A DNA stretch of 64,000 nucleotides. Origin: a virus. The position numbers were made by a program, and so were the translations under genes. Below, piece after piece: positions 7,089-14,920 of this stretch. Numbering within the stretch: the first letter of the stretch is position 1; the number at the start of each line of letters is the position of its first letter. The notes beneath the pieces are model-generated. The model was not told the origin of the DNA. It did not search any database and was given only the letters and a program-made list of their open reading frames with translations. The DNA lies in IMG/VR virus record IMGVR_UViG_3300023174_003623, positions 1-64,000 of that record; one strand, given 5' to 3'.

Positions 7089-8840
7089 ATGAAAATATCT
7101 GACATTGTAATTCAATTCCTAGAATCAAAAGGAATTGAACATGTATTCGTCGTTTCTGGCGGTGGATGTATTCACCTAGTGGATTCTCTAGGTAAATCCA
7201 AACTCAATTATATCTGTATGCATCATGAGCAGGCAACTGCTATGGCAGCAGAGGGATATGCTCGTATTAAAAATGATGTCGCTGCATGTTTGGTTACCAC
7301 TGGTCCGGGTGGTACAAATGCACTGACGGGTGTTTTAGGTTGTTGGTTAGACAGCATTCCTACTATTTTTATTTCCGGTCAAGTATCATTGTCTCAGATA
7401 GCAAGAGGTACTGGTTGTCGTCAAATAGGTGACCAAGAATTTGATATTATCTCTACAGTAAAATCTATGACAAAATACTGTAAGATGATTGAGAATAAGA
7501 ATGAAATTCTTTATGAATTGAACAAGGCTTATGATATAGCTAAATCAGGGCGTCCCGGTCCTGTATGGTTAGATATTCCTTTAGATATTCAAGGTTCATT
7601 TGTCGAGGAACATGAGTTAATTCCTGTGCAGTCGTTTATAGAAGAACGATCTGTGATTCAAGAATCAGATATATTACAGTTTAAGATATTATTAGAAAAA
7701 TCTAAAAAGCCATTGATTATATGTGGCAATGGGATTCGTCTTTCAAATAGTGTAGACCTATTAAATTTTTTCATTAAATCCAATGAGATTCCTGCATTGA
7801 CTGGAGTTCATTCTGGTGTTGATTGTCTAGATAACACTTATGACTATTATGCCGGAAGGATCGGACTTCTAGGAAATTTATCATCAAATAAGATAGTTCA
7901 AGAAGCGGATTTGTTGATTGTGCTTGGCTCTAGATTAAATGTAAAGATGACTGGTTATGATCCAAGTTTGTTTGCGCCGAATGCTAAAAAGATTTTTGTA
8001 GATATTGACATGAATGAAATTCGTAAACATAAGTTGAATATTGACCTAAAAATTAATGCGGATTTAAATATATTTTTAAATACTATAATTAAGCAACAAT
8101 ACAAATTAGAATTTGAAGATTGGCGTGAATTTGTACGCACTGCTAGGTCTGAACAAAAATATGTATATCCTAAACATATCAATTTAAAGTCTCCTGCAAG
8201 TGTATATTACTTTCTATATCTTTTTCAGAATTATATGAAAGATCTGCCAATCATAACTAGCAATGGAACCGCACATGTAGCTACTCTTCAGACTATTCAA
8301 CTAAAAAATAAACAGAGAATGTTTACTAACGTTGGTTGCGCTAGTATGGGTTATGGATTACCTGCTGCAATTGGTGCATCTTTTGCGTTGAATAAATCAC
8401 CTGTTATCTGTATAGAGGGTGATGGTAGTTTACAGATGAACATACAAGAACTACAGACTCTTGTACACTATAAGCTTCCCGTGGTAATGATTGTGATTAA
8501 TAATGATGGCTATATCTCGATTAAGATAACTCAACAGAATTTCTTTAGTGGTTATGAAGTTGCAAGTGGAAAAGAAAGCGGAGTATCGTTTCCATCCTTA
8601 GAAAAGCTAAGTGATGCATATGGTATAGAGTATCACAAAATAACTCGTAACTCAGAAATTGATAATGTATTGTTCGATATATTTTCTTCTGATATTTCTG
8701 GTCCAATTATTTGTGAAGTGTTTACGCATCCAAATGAAAAGCACGAACCAAAGGTAATTCATAAAGGTATAGATAAAGATGGGAAAATTATTCCCGGTGA
8801 TTTAACTAATATGTTCATTTCAGAAACGTTTGATAATTAA
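7089..8840 (+). CDS. Acetolactate synthase-like TPP enzyme
   Basis: A 583-residue enzyme with the full acetolactate synthase architecture. The N-terminal Pyr domain has the catalytic Glu47 in HHEQATAMAAEGYAR and GPGGTNALTG. A central FAD-type domain contains VLGSRLNVKMTG. The C-terminal PP domain has VGCASMGYGLPAAIGA and the TPP motif GDGSLQMNIQEL through NNDGY. Such enzymes decarboxylate pyruvate and pass the acetyl unit to an acceptor. In an RfbH-containing sugar cluster the best-known parallel is YerE, which adds a two-carbon branch to CDP-4-keto-3,6-dideoxyglucose in yersiniose synthesis. That substrate is an inference. A stand-alone amino-acid enzyme is less likely, since no IlvN, C or D is nearby. 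Confidence 0.85.
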   Translation: MKISDIVIQFLESKGIEHVFVVSGGGCIHLVDSLGKSKLNYICMHHEQATAMAAEGYARIKNDVAACLVTTGPGGTNALTGVLGCWLDSIPTIFISGQVSLSQIARGTGCRQIGDQEFDIISTVKSMTKYCKMIENKNEILYELNKAYDIAKSGRPGPVWLDIPLDIQGSFVEEHELIPVQSFIEERSVIQESDILQFKILLEKSKKPLIICGNGIRLSNSVDLLNFFIKSNEIPALTGVHSGVDCLDNTYDYYAGRIGLLGNLSSNKIVQEADLLIVLGSRLNVKMTGYDPSLFAPNAKKIFVDIDMNEIRKHKLNIDLKINADLNIFLNTIIKQQYKLEFEDWREFVRTARSEQKYVYPKHINLKSPASVYYFLYLFQNYMKDLPIITSNGTAHVATLQTIQLKNKQRMFTNVGCASMGYGLPAAIGASFALNKSPVICIEGDGSLQMNIQELQTLVHYKLPVVMIVINNDGYISIKITQQNFFSGYEVASGKESGVSFPSLEKLSDAYGIEYHKITRNSEIDNVLFDIFSSDISGPIICEVFTHPNEKHEPKVIHKGIDKDGKIIPGDLTNMFISETFDN

Positions 8841-8861
8841 TGATTCAGAAAAGGAAATATA

Positions 8862-9656
8862 ATGAAAATTGCAGTCATAGGATCTAATGGATTTGTTGGT
8901 AGAAATGTATTCAATTTTTTAAAATTAAAAAATCATAATGTACAAGGTCTAAATCGAAATAACATTGATTTATTAGATCCAAAACAAGTTAACTTTTGGT
9001 TAAAAAGCAATCGACCAAATATTATTATTAATTGTGCTGCTATTATGAAAGATAATAATAGTATAAATGATTGTAGAAATAATCTTGCAATTTTTATTAA
9101 TTTATTTAATAATGCACATTTATTTGATAAATTTATAGATACAGGTTCTGGTGCTGAATTTGATAGAACAACAAATATTGAAAATGCATCAATTGATAAA
9201 TTATTTGATTCGATTCCCTTAGACAGTTATGGATTTGGGCAAAACATCAAATCTCGTATGTGTCGCGAAAGAGAAAATTTTTATACATTAAGAATTTTTA
9301 ATTGTTTTGGTCGAGGTGAATTGAATACTAGAATTATTCCCAAATTTCTTACTTCTAAAAATACATTTAAAATTTTTGATGATAGATATTTTGACTATTT
9401 TGGTATACAAGATTTAAATGCAGTTGTTGAGCATTATGTAGACAATGATGTTTTTTTTAAAGATATAAACACAGTTTATATGAAAAAAGTTAAAATATCA
9501 GAAATGTTAAAACTGTATTGTGAAATACATAATATTTCGGTTAATAATTTTGAAATAGAATCTGTATCTAATTTAAATTATACTGGAGATGGTACTTTAT
9601 TAAATAATTTAGGTTTAAAATTATTAGGCCTTGAAGAGTGTTTAAAGAGATATTAA
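8862..9656 (+). CDS. SDR-type sugar reductase or epimerase
   Basis: A 264-residue short extended SDR. GSNGFVGRN at residues 8-16 is the NAD(P)-binding glycine motif, NCAA follows strand 4, and the protein has the length of RmlD-like or fucose-synthase-like reductases. The usual YxxxK is altered: Tyr in DSYGFGQNIKSR is followed by Gln at +4, with Lys at +7, so catalysis may be changed. AAAGGAAA lies before the ATG. It probably reduces or epimerises a keto sugar made by the preceding genes. The base composition here is even more AT-rich than in genes 4-7 of the island. Confidence 0.7.
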   Translation: MKIAVIGSNGFVGRNVFNFLKLKNHNVQGLNRNNIDLLDPKQVNFWLKSNRPNIIINCAAIMKDNNSINDCRNNLAIFINLFNNAHLFDKFIDTGSGAEFDRTTNIENASIDKLFDSIPLDSYGFGQNIKSRMCRERENFYTLRIFNCFGRGELNTRIIPKFLTSKNTFKIFDDRYFDYFGIQDLNAVVEHYVDNDVFFKDINTVYMKKVKISEMLKLYCEIHNISVNNFEIESVSNLNYTGDGTLLNNLGLKLLGLEECLKRY

Positions 9657-9657
9657 A

Positions 9658-10452
9658 ATGTATACAATTAATAAATGTTTAGCGTGTGGATCTAAAAATA
9701 TTGTAATTAAATCTACAAAACTAGCTAGGTTTGTTGCTTGGAAAACATCGAATACCCCTATGTCTGAGGATATAGATATTGAAGGTTTACAATGCAACGA
9801 TTGTTCATATGTTGGTTCTAATCATAGATTTACCATTCAAGAAGAACATAACTTGTACAATCAATACAGAGGGCCAGAATATAATTCTATTCGTTATGAA
9901 TGTGAACCAAATTATATTAAAATAGATAAATTTATTAAAACTAATGAATATTTTTTAATAAGAAAGACTGGAATTGATATATTGGTTGAAAAAAATATTG
10001 ACACCAATGATATTAAATCATTATTAGATTATGGTGGTGAAGCAGGCTCTATGATACCATCTATCTTAAATAAAGCAAAAAAATACGTTTTCGATATTAG
10101 TGATGTACCGGTTCAATCTAATGTTATTAAATTAAAACAAATAGATCTCAATAATACATTTGATTTTGTTATGTGTTGTCATGTATTAGAACATGTATCA
10201 GATTTAGATACATTTATTAGCAATTTTAAAAAAGTTATTAATAAAAATACATGGATATATTTTGAAGTGCCTAACTACCCAAATCCATTTATTGGGAAAT
10301 TTCACGAACATATTAATTTTTTTAATAAAAAATCATTTACTTCGTTTTTAGTAAGAAATGAGTTTTGTATAAAAGATACATATGAATATAACATTGATGT
10401 TGATATGCATCATTTTAATAATTTGTGTATGATGGTAAAATTAAATGAATAA
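9658..10452 (+). CDS. Sugar C-methyltransferase-like protein
   Basis: A 264-residue class I SAM methyltransferase. The N-terminus has a Cys pair (CLACGS, residues 8-13) and LQCNDCSYVG, a zinc-ribbon-like unit seen in NDP-hexose C-methyltransferases. LDYGGEAGSMIP is the SAM-binding glycine loop, and FDFVMCCHVLEHVSD is motif II with post-I features. The C-terminal predicted domain is short compared with the roughly 400-residue TylCIII type, so full C-methyltransferase function is uncertain. It sits 1 base after an SDR gene and overlaps the next SDR by 8 bases, so it is probably part of one sugar pathway. Confidence 0.7.
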   Translation: MYTINKCLACGSKNIVIKSTKLARFVAWKTSNTPMSEDIDIEGLQCNDCSYVGSNHRFTIQEEHNLYNQYRGPEYNSIRYECEPNYIKIDKFIKTNEYFLIRKTGIDILVEKNIDTNDIKSLLDYGGEAGSMIPSILNKAKKYVFDISDVPVQSNVIKLKQIDLNNTFDFVMCCHVLEHVSDLDTFISNFKKVINKNTWIYFEVPNYPNPFIGKFHEHINFFNKKSFTSFLVRNEFCIKDTYEYNIDVDMHHFNNLCMMVKLNE

Positions 10453-11401
10453 AATATTAATAATTGGCGGTGCTGGATATGTAGGATCTCCTTTATCTAT
10501 TGAATTAGATAAAAGAGGACATGATGTTTCCATAGTAGATTTACTTTGGTTTGGTAATAATTTACCAAATCATTTAAAAAATAAAGTGCAAAAAATTGAT
10601 GCATTAGATTTAACAGTTAATGATTTAAAAATATTTGACACTATAATTTTTGTTGCAGGTTTATCTAATGATCCTATGGCAGATTATTCTCCTTCTAAAA
10701 ATTTTGTTGCTAATTCAGCAACACCAGCATATCTTGCTTATATTGCAAAAAAAGCTGGTGTTAAAAGAATGATTTATGCAAGTAGTTGTTCTGTGTATGG
10801 TTATACAGTAGATAAATGTTTTGATGAGACTGGTCCTACCAACTCAATATATCCTTATGGAATATCTAAGTTGCAAGGTGAGAATGCAGTTATGCAATTA
10901 GTCGATGATTCCTTTTCTGTCATCTCCCTTAGAAAAGGAACTGTATCTGGCGTTAGTTCTAGGATGAGATTTGATTTAGTAGTAAATGCAATGTTTAAAA
11001 CAGCTTTAACATCTAGTACTATATTTGTAAATGATCCTTCCGTATGGAGACCTATTTTAGCACTTAAAGATTGCATTTCTGCATATATATGTGCGGTAGA
11101 ATCTGATATTAAAGTTTCTGGAATTTTTAATATTGCTTCGGATAATTACACTGTAAATCAAATAGCAAACATTGTTAAAGATACTATAGAAACCGAAAAA
11201 AATATTAAGGTGAATATTATTAATAATAATATTAAAGACGTTAGAAATTATAAAGTTGATTGTAATAAAGCTAAACAAATTTTAGCATTTTCCCCCTTGA
11301 ATAATGTTGAATTAATTGTAAAAGATCTTTTATCATATAATGATTTTGGAGATATGGAAAATTCATTGTTTTATAACATTAAAACGTTTTCTAATTTATA
11401 A
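10445..11401 (+). CDS. NAD-dependent sugar epimerase/dehydratase
   Basis: A 318-residue extended SDR. GGAGYVGSPL (residues 8-17) binds NAD(P), SSCSVYGY carries the Ser of the active site, and YGISK (Tyr138, Lys142) is a complete catalytic pair. The overall pattern is like UDP-glucose 4-epimerase and related dehydratases, and VWRPILALKD matches the sugar-binding part. It is the last gene before a promoter at 11418, so it may end the first transcription unit of the island. The substrate cannot be told. Confidence 0.8.
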   Translation: MNKILIIGGAGYVGSPLSIELDKRGHDVSIVDLLWFGNNLPNHLKNKVQKIDALDLTVNDLKIFDTIIFVAGLSNDPMADYSPSKNFVANSATPAYLAYIAKKAGVKRMIYASSCSVYGYTVDKCFDETGPTNSIYPYGISKLQGENAVMQLVDDSFSVISLRKGTVSGVSSRMRFDLVVNAMFKTALTSSTIFVNDPSVWRPILALKDCISAYICAVESDIKVSGIFNIASDNYTVNQIANIVKDTIETEKNIKVNIINNNIKDVRNYKVDCNKAKQILAFSPLNNVELIVKDLLSYNDFGDMENSLFYNIKTFSNL

Positions 11402-11417
11402 TAAATAAAGAAAAATC

Positions 11418-11446
11418 TTTACATTGATAATGTAATTAGTTATAAT
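11418..11446 (+). promoter_or_regulatory. Sigma70-type promoter with 17-nt dyad
   Basis: TTTACA at 11418-11423 and TATAAT at 11441-11446 are 17 bases apart. A perfect inverted repeat TTACATTGATAATGTAA (11419-11435, arms of 7, centre of 3) covers the -35 box and much of the spacer, which is where a repressor would act. It would drive the gene at 11462 and then gmd, the ColD-like gene and perhaps pqqA. Confidence 0.75.
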
Positions 11447-11461
11447 AATGAGAATGTTAAA

Positions 11462-11812
11462 ATGATTAATATAAAAGTTGATGAAGCATATGCTTTTGAC
11501 ATGCTTAGTGTTCTAGATATAAAAAAGAAAAATTCTCCAAAAGATCAGTGTAATTTTGATACAATGTCTTGTGATATTGAAATTCAGATTGGATCTAAAT
11601 TGTTCAAACAAATTTTGAATTCAAATGTATATTCTCAAATGATTACGGTAAATCAAATCATTTATGATTTGATTGACGCGATAAGAAAAGGTAACTTACA
11701 TCTCGATGCTAGAGTTATTGATGATGCTAATACTGACCGTTTTAAAATAAAACAAAAATTACAAAGCGAATTCTTTCTTAATGAATTGGTTGAGAATAAA
11801 ATACAAAATTAA
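11462..11812 (+). CDS. Unknown protein of the sugar island
   Basis: A 116-residue soluble protein with no membrane segment and no motif that I recognise. It begins MINIKVDEAYAFDMLSVLDI and has a mostly helical look. It is the first gene after a strong promoter and is 15 bases upstream of gmd, so it may assist the nucleotide-sugar enzymes or be unrelated. Small proteins of similar appearance occur beside sugar genes in surface-polysaccharide loci. I recall this only in general terms. Confidence 0.65.
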   Translation: MINIKVDEAYAFDMLSVLDIKKKNSPKDQCNFDTMSCDIEIQIGSKLFKQILNSNVYSQMITVNQIIYDLIDAIRKGNLHLDARVIDDANTDRFKIKQKLQSEFFLNELVENKIQN

Positions 11813-11827
11813 ATATAGAAGGAAATT

Positions 11828-12862
11828 ATGAAAAAGGCGATAATTACTGGTGTTACAGGGCAAGATGGTTCATATTTAGCTGAATTTTTAATTGAAAAGG
11901 GTTATGAAGTTCATGGCACTATTCGTAGAACTAGTGACCGTGATCATAAAAATTTAACCAAAATTAAAAATCAAATAATTTTTCATCAAACTGATTTAAC
12001 AGATTATAATTCAATATCTCGCTGTATTGAAAACATTTCCCCAGATGAAATTTATAACTTAGCGGCTCAAAGTCATGTTAAATTAAGTTTTGACTTACCT
12101 CTTAACACATCTGATGTTAATGCTTTAGGGCCACTTAGAATACTTGAAGCTATACGCAATCTTAAACCGAATACACGTTTTTATCAGGCTAGTACTTCTG
12201 AACTATATGGTGTAGTTGACCATGCACCTCAAAATGAAAATACAGTATTTAAACCAGCTAGCCCATATGGTATAGCTAAACTATTTGCTCATTGGTCAGT
12301 AGTAAACTATCGTTTTGGTTATAATATATTTGCGTGTAATGGTATACTTTTCAATCATGAAAGTCCTCGGCGTGGAGATATATTTGTAACAAAAAAAATT
12401 ACAAAAGCATTTGCAAAAATATTTTTAGATATAAATGCTGGATATGACCATACACCGGTTCAATTGGGTAATTTAGATAGCATGAGAGATTGGGGACATG
12501 CTAAAGATTATGTAGAAGCTATGTGGTTAATGATGCAAAAAGATACGCCAGATGATTATGTAATTAGCACTCAAATTCAATATTCGATTAGAGACTTTTG
12601 CAAAATGGCAGCTGAGTATTTTAATATGGATCTTGAATGGGAAGGCAAAGGAAAACAAGAACAGGCAATAGATCGTAAGACAGGAAAAATTATTGTAACG
12701 GTAAATCCTGAATTTTATAGACCGGTTGATGTAGTAAATTTGCTTGGTAATTCTTCGAAGGCGCGGAATATATTAAATTGGAAACCTAAATACGATTTGA
12801 ATAAGATGGTAGAAGAAATGTGTAAATATGATTTAGATGAAGAGGTAAAAAAATATGCTTAA
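11828..12862 (+). CDS. gmd: GDP-mannose 4,6-dehydratase
   Basis: A 344-residue protein matching Gmd along its full length. GVTGQDGSYLAEFLIEKGY (residues 8-26) binds NADP, YNLAAQSHVKLSF follows, STSELYG contains the catalytic Ser/Glu region, and PYGIAK holds the Tyr-x3-Lys pair. FNHESPRRG and RDWGHAKDYVEAMW are Gmd signature stretches. It converts GDP-D-mannose to GDP-4-keto-6-deoxy-D-mannose, precursor of fucose, rhamnose, perosamine and colitose. AGAAGGAAAT precedes the start. It overlaps the ColD-like gene by 8 bases, which suggests a shared pathway. Confidence 0.95.
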   Translation: MKKAIITGVTGQDGSYLAEFLIEKGYEVHGTIRRTSDRDHKNLTKIKNQIIFHQTDLTDYNSISRCIENISPDEIYNLAAQSHVKLSFDLPLNTSDVNALGPLRILEAIRNLKPNTRFYQASTSELYGVVDHAPQNENTVFKPASPYGIAKLFAHWSVVNYRFGYNIFACNGILFNHESPRRGDIFVTKKITKAFAKIFLDINAGYDHTPVQLGNLDSMRDWGHAKDYVEAMWLMMQKDTPDDYVISTQIQYSIRDFCKMAAEYFNMDLEWEGKGKQEQAIDRKTGKIIVTVNPEFYRPVDVVNLLGNSSKARNILNWKPKYDLNKMVEEMCKYDLDEEVKKYA

Positions 12863-14015
12863 TTGGCCTTTAATGCAAAACGCGATCAAGTTTACTGATC
12901 GACTAAAGTTATGTAAGTTTCTTTTAACGTCTGATCGTTATACAAATGGACCTAAAGTTCGTGAATTTGAAAAGATGTGGTCGGATTGGATTGAAACTAA
13001 ACATTCACTAATGGTCAGTTCAGGTTCTACGGCAAATTTTTTATTACTAGCTGCTATCAAAGAAAAACATGGATTGAAAGAAGGAGATAAAGTACTAGTA
13101 CCAGCTTGCACTTGGGTAACTAATGTTAGTCCTATTATTCAACTTGGATTAATTCCAATCTTTTGTGATGTTAATTTTGAAAATTTTAGTTTTAATATTC
13201 CTGAACTTGAAAAAATTAAAATCAAGCATGATATTAAAGCTATCTTTATTACTCATCTTCTAGGTTTTAGCGCAGATAATGAAAAATATAAGGAAATATT
13301 TCCAAATGCTATTATCTTAGAAGATGTATGCGAAAGTCATGGTTGTCGGAGTGATAGTGGAGAACTCCGTGGACGAGATAATGGAACATTTAGTTTTTAT
13401 TTCGGTCATCACATGACTACAATTGAAGGTGGTATGGTTACCACAAATGATGACGATCTATATGAACTTATGCGTATGAAGAGGAGTCATGGTTTAGCGC
13501 GTGAATCTGGAAACTTATCTAAGTATACTTCTAAATATCCAGATATTCATCCACAGTTTTTATTTGCTACAGATGGATATAATTTTAGAAGCACTGAAAT
13601 TAATGCTATTCTAGGTATGCAACAACTACCAAGATTAAATGGATTTATTGACACTAGAAAGAAAAATTTTAGTATATTTGTAGATCTATTAGATGAGTAT
13701 AAAGATTTATTTTATCCTCTTGTAGATCAAAAAGGTAATAGTAATTATGCTTTTCCATTTATTTGTAAAAATCCAAACATTAAACATAAACTAATGCAAT
13801 TATTTGATGCAAATAAAATAGAAAATCGTCCTATTGTTAGTGGAAATCTATTAAAGCAACCTTTCTTAAAAGGCTATGATTTTGCAATTAAATCTAAATC
13901 TTATAATGCTGATGTGTTAAATGATAACGGATTATATATTGGGAATAGTCAATTTGTAAATCCAAATCAAATTTATAAATTGTTTGAATTAATAGCCAAA
14001 GAATTTAAAAAATAA
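12855..14015 (+). CDS. colD: ColD-like GDP-4-keto-6-deoxymannose 3-dehydratase
   Basis: A 386-residue DegT-fold PLP enzyme. In place of the aminotransferase Lys it has His: FYFGHHMTTIEGGM at residues 181-194, matching the His188 region of ColD. SGSTANFLLL and LEDVCESHG are the cofactor-binding parts, and DGYNFRSTEINAILGMQQL is the family C-terminal signature. It lacks the Fe-S cysteines of the RfbH-like protein at 4581, as ColD does. ColD uses PLP and glutamate to make GDP-4-keto-3,6-dideoxymannose from the Gmd product. Pairing with gmd supports this. A ColC-type reductase is not clear, but one of the SDRs could serve. Confidence 0.85.
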   Translation: MLNWPLMQNAIKFTDRLKLCKFLLTSDRYTNGPKVREFEKMWSDWIETKHSLMVSSGSTANFLLLAAIKEKHGLKEGDKVLVPACTWVTNVSPIIQLGLIPIFCDVNFENFSFNIPELEKIKIKHDIKAIFITHLLGFSADNEKYKEIFPNAIILEDVCESHGCRSDSGELRGRDNGTFSFYFGHHMTTIEGGMVTTNDDDLYELMRMKRSHGLARESGNLSKYTSKYPDIHPQFLFATDGYNFRSTEINAILGMQQLPRLNGFIDTRKKNFSIFVDLLDEYKDLFYPLVDQKGNSNYAFPFICKNPNIKHKLMQLFDANKIENRPIVSGNLLKQPFLKGYDFAIKSKSYNADVLNDNGLYIGNSQFVNPNQIYKLFELIAKEFKK

Positions 14016-14025
14016 AGGATATATT

Positions 14026-14706
14026 ATGTTATTTGCATACAGAAATTTTAAAAGAAATAAAATGGTAAATCTTTCTGCTACTAGCATTAAGCATTTTGTT
14101 CCAGACGCTAAAATTTATTGTGTTACATTTTATGAAAATAGCCCAGATGAGTATGATGATCAAGAGCCTCTTTTACCATTTATAGAGGAGCGAAAAGTCA
14201 AAACCAAGTATCCCAATACAAATGGTAAACCTCATGATCATCCTGATGTGCATGCTACAAGTGGACAAGGGAGTCCTGATACTTCTAAATATTTTGCAGA
14301 AGGTTATAATGAAATTTGGAAATGGCTTCGCGATACACAAGAAAAAGTTTTAATGCTAGGTGAAGATGAATTCTATACTACAGGCGAAGTATTAAAAGAT
14401 TTTATAGATAATCAAGATAAATATTGGGCAGCATTTGGTTCTTGGTGTTGGTGGGGATATGAAGAAAAATGGGCAAATGGTACCTGTATATGTTTTGACC
14501 TAAAAACTTTAGATGGTTTATTTCCGTTAGACGAAAATGGGCCAGCATTTGTTGAAGGATTACTTTATCATACATTATGTCGTATCCCTAGAGAACATAG
14601 ATATATAATTGAAAAAAGAACTTTTGAGAATTATCATGGAGATGGGATGAGAACAAATTCTTCCGCTAAAATGGAAGAAGAACTTATAAAAGCCGGTATA
14701 ATTTAA
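14026..14706 (+). CDS. Putative glycosyltransferase, GT-A-like
   Basis: A 226-residue protein without a clear family match. VLMLGEDEFYTT (about residues 106-117) resembles the strand and acidic metal site of GT-A glycosyltransferases, and FGSWCWWGYEEKWANGT is followed by an acidic ENGPAFVEG stretch. Length and position after nucleotide-sugar enzymes fit a transferase that uses the made sugar. Other enzymes acting on sugars cannot be excluded. It is followed after 16 bases by pqqA, which may share its transcript. Confidence 0.5.
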   Translation: MLFAYRNFKRNKMVNLSATSIKHFVPDAKIYCVTFYENSPDEYDDQEPLLPFIEERKVKTKYPNTNGKPHDHPDVHATSGQGSPDTSKYFAEGYNEIWKWLRDTQEKVLMLGEDEFYTTGEVLKDFIDNQDKYWAAFGSWCWWGYEEKWANGTCICFDLKTLDGLFPLDENGPAFVEGLLYHTLCRIPREHRYIIEKRTFENYHGDGMRTNSSAKMEEELIKAGII

Positions 14707-14708
14707 TC

Positions 14709-14716
14709 AAAGGAGA
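14709..14716 (+). promoter_or_regulatory. Strong ribosome-binding site of pqqA
   Basis: AAAGGAGA lies 6 bases before the ATG at 14723. It is among the best Shine-Dalgarno matches in the window and supports translation of the very short pqqA frame. Confidence 0.85.
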
Positions 14717-14722
14717 CATTAT

Positions 14723-14794
14723 ATGTGGACTACACCAACATTTGAAGACTTCCGTTTGGGATTTGAAATTTCACTTTACATCAACAATCGATAA
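14723..14794 (+). CDS. pqqA: PQQ precursor peptide PqqA
   Basis: A 23-residue peptide whose sequence fits PqqA, the ribosomal precursor of the cofactor pyrroloquinoline quinone. It has the family length, an MW start, Pro5, Phe7, Arg11, and the core GFEISLYINNR (residues 13-23). Glu15 and Tyr19 are in the exact positions that PqqE cross-links in the short Klebsiella-type PqqA. No pqqB, C, D or E is in the window, so host enzymes would be needed to mature it. A perfect ribosome-binding site lies upstream and a hairpin terminator (14817-14859) downstream. It probably raises PQQ supply for host alcohol, methanol or sugar dehydrogenases during infection. The frame is too short for usual gene callers. 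Confidence 0.88.
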   Translation: MWTTPTFEDFRLGFEISLYINNR

Positions 14795-14816
14795 GTATAT
14801 AATAAATTAAAACAAC

Positions 14817-14859
14817 ACCCACGACGCCTCTCTATAGAAGCGCACCAGCGTGGGTTTTT
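14817..14859 (+). terminator. Intrinsic terminator after pqqA
   Basis: ACCCACG (14817-14823) pairs perfectly with CGTGGGT (14849-14855), with partial pairing inside the 25-base loop, and TTTTT runs from the end of the stem. It ends the sugar-island and pqqA transcript before the tmRNA gene. Confidence 0.8.
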
Positions 14860-14920
14860 AATCTTATGGAACAACCGAAGCTTACTGAAGACAATTTGAT
14901 AAACTGTCATACAAATTTGG

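Noticed and set aside
6701-8840. Phosphonate pathway (PEP mutase plus phosphonopyruvate decarboxylase)
   Set aside because: The TPP enzyme has the three-domain acetolactate synthase size, about 200 residues longer than phosphonopyruvate decarboxylase, and the aldolase-like protein lacks the PEP mutase EDK motif.
11400-11407. AATAAATA as a late promoter
   Set aside because: It overlaps a stop codon, is far from the next start and has a much better sigma70-type promoter right after it. The motif is frequent by chance at this base composition.
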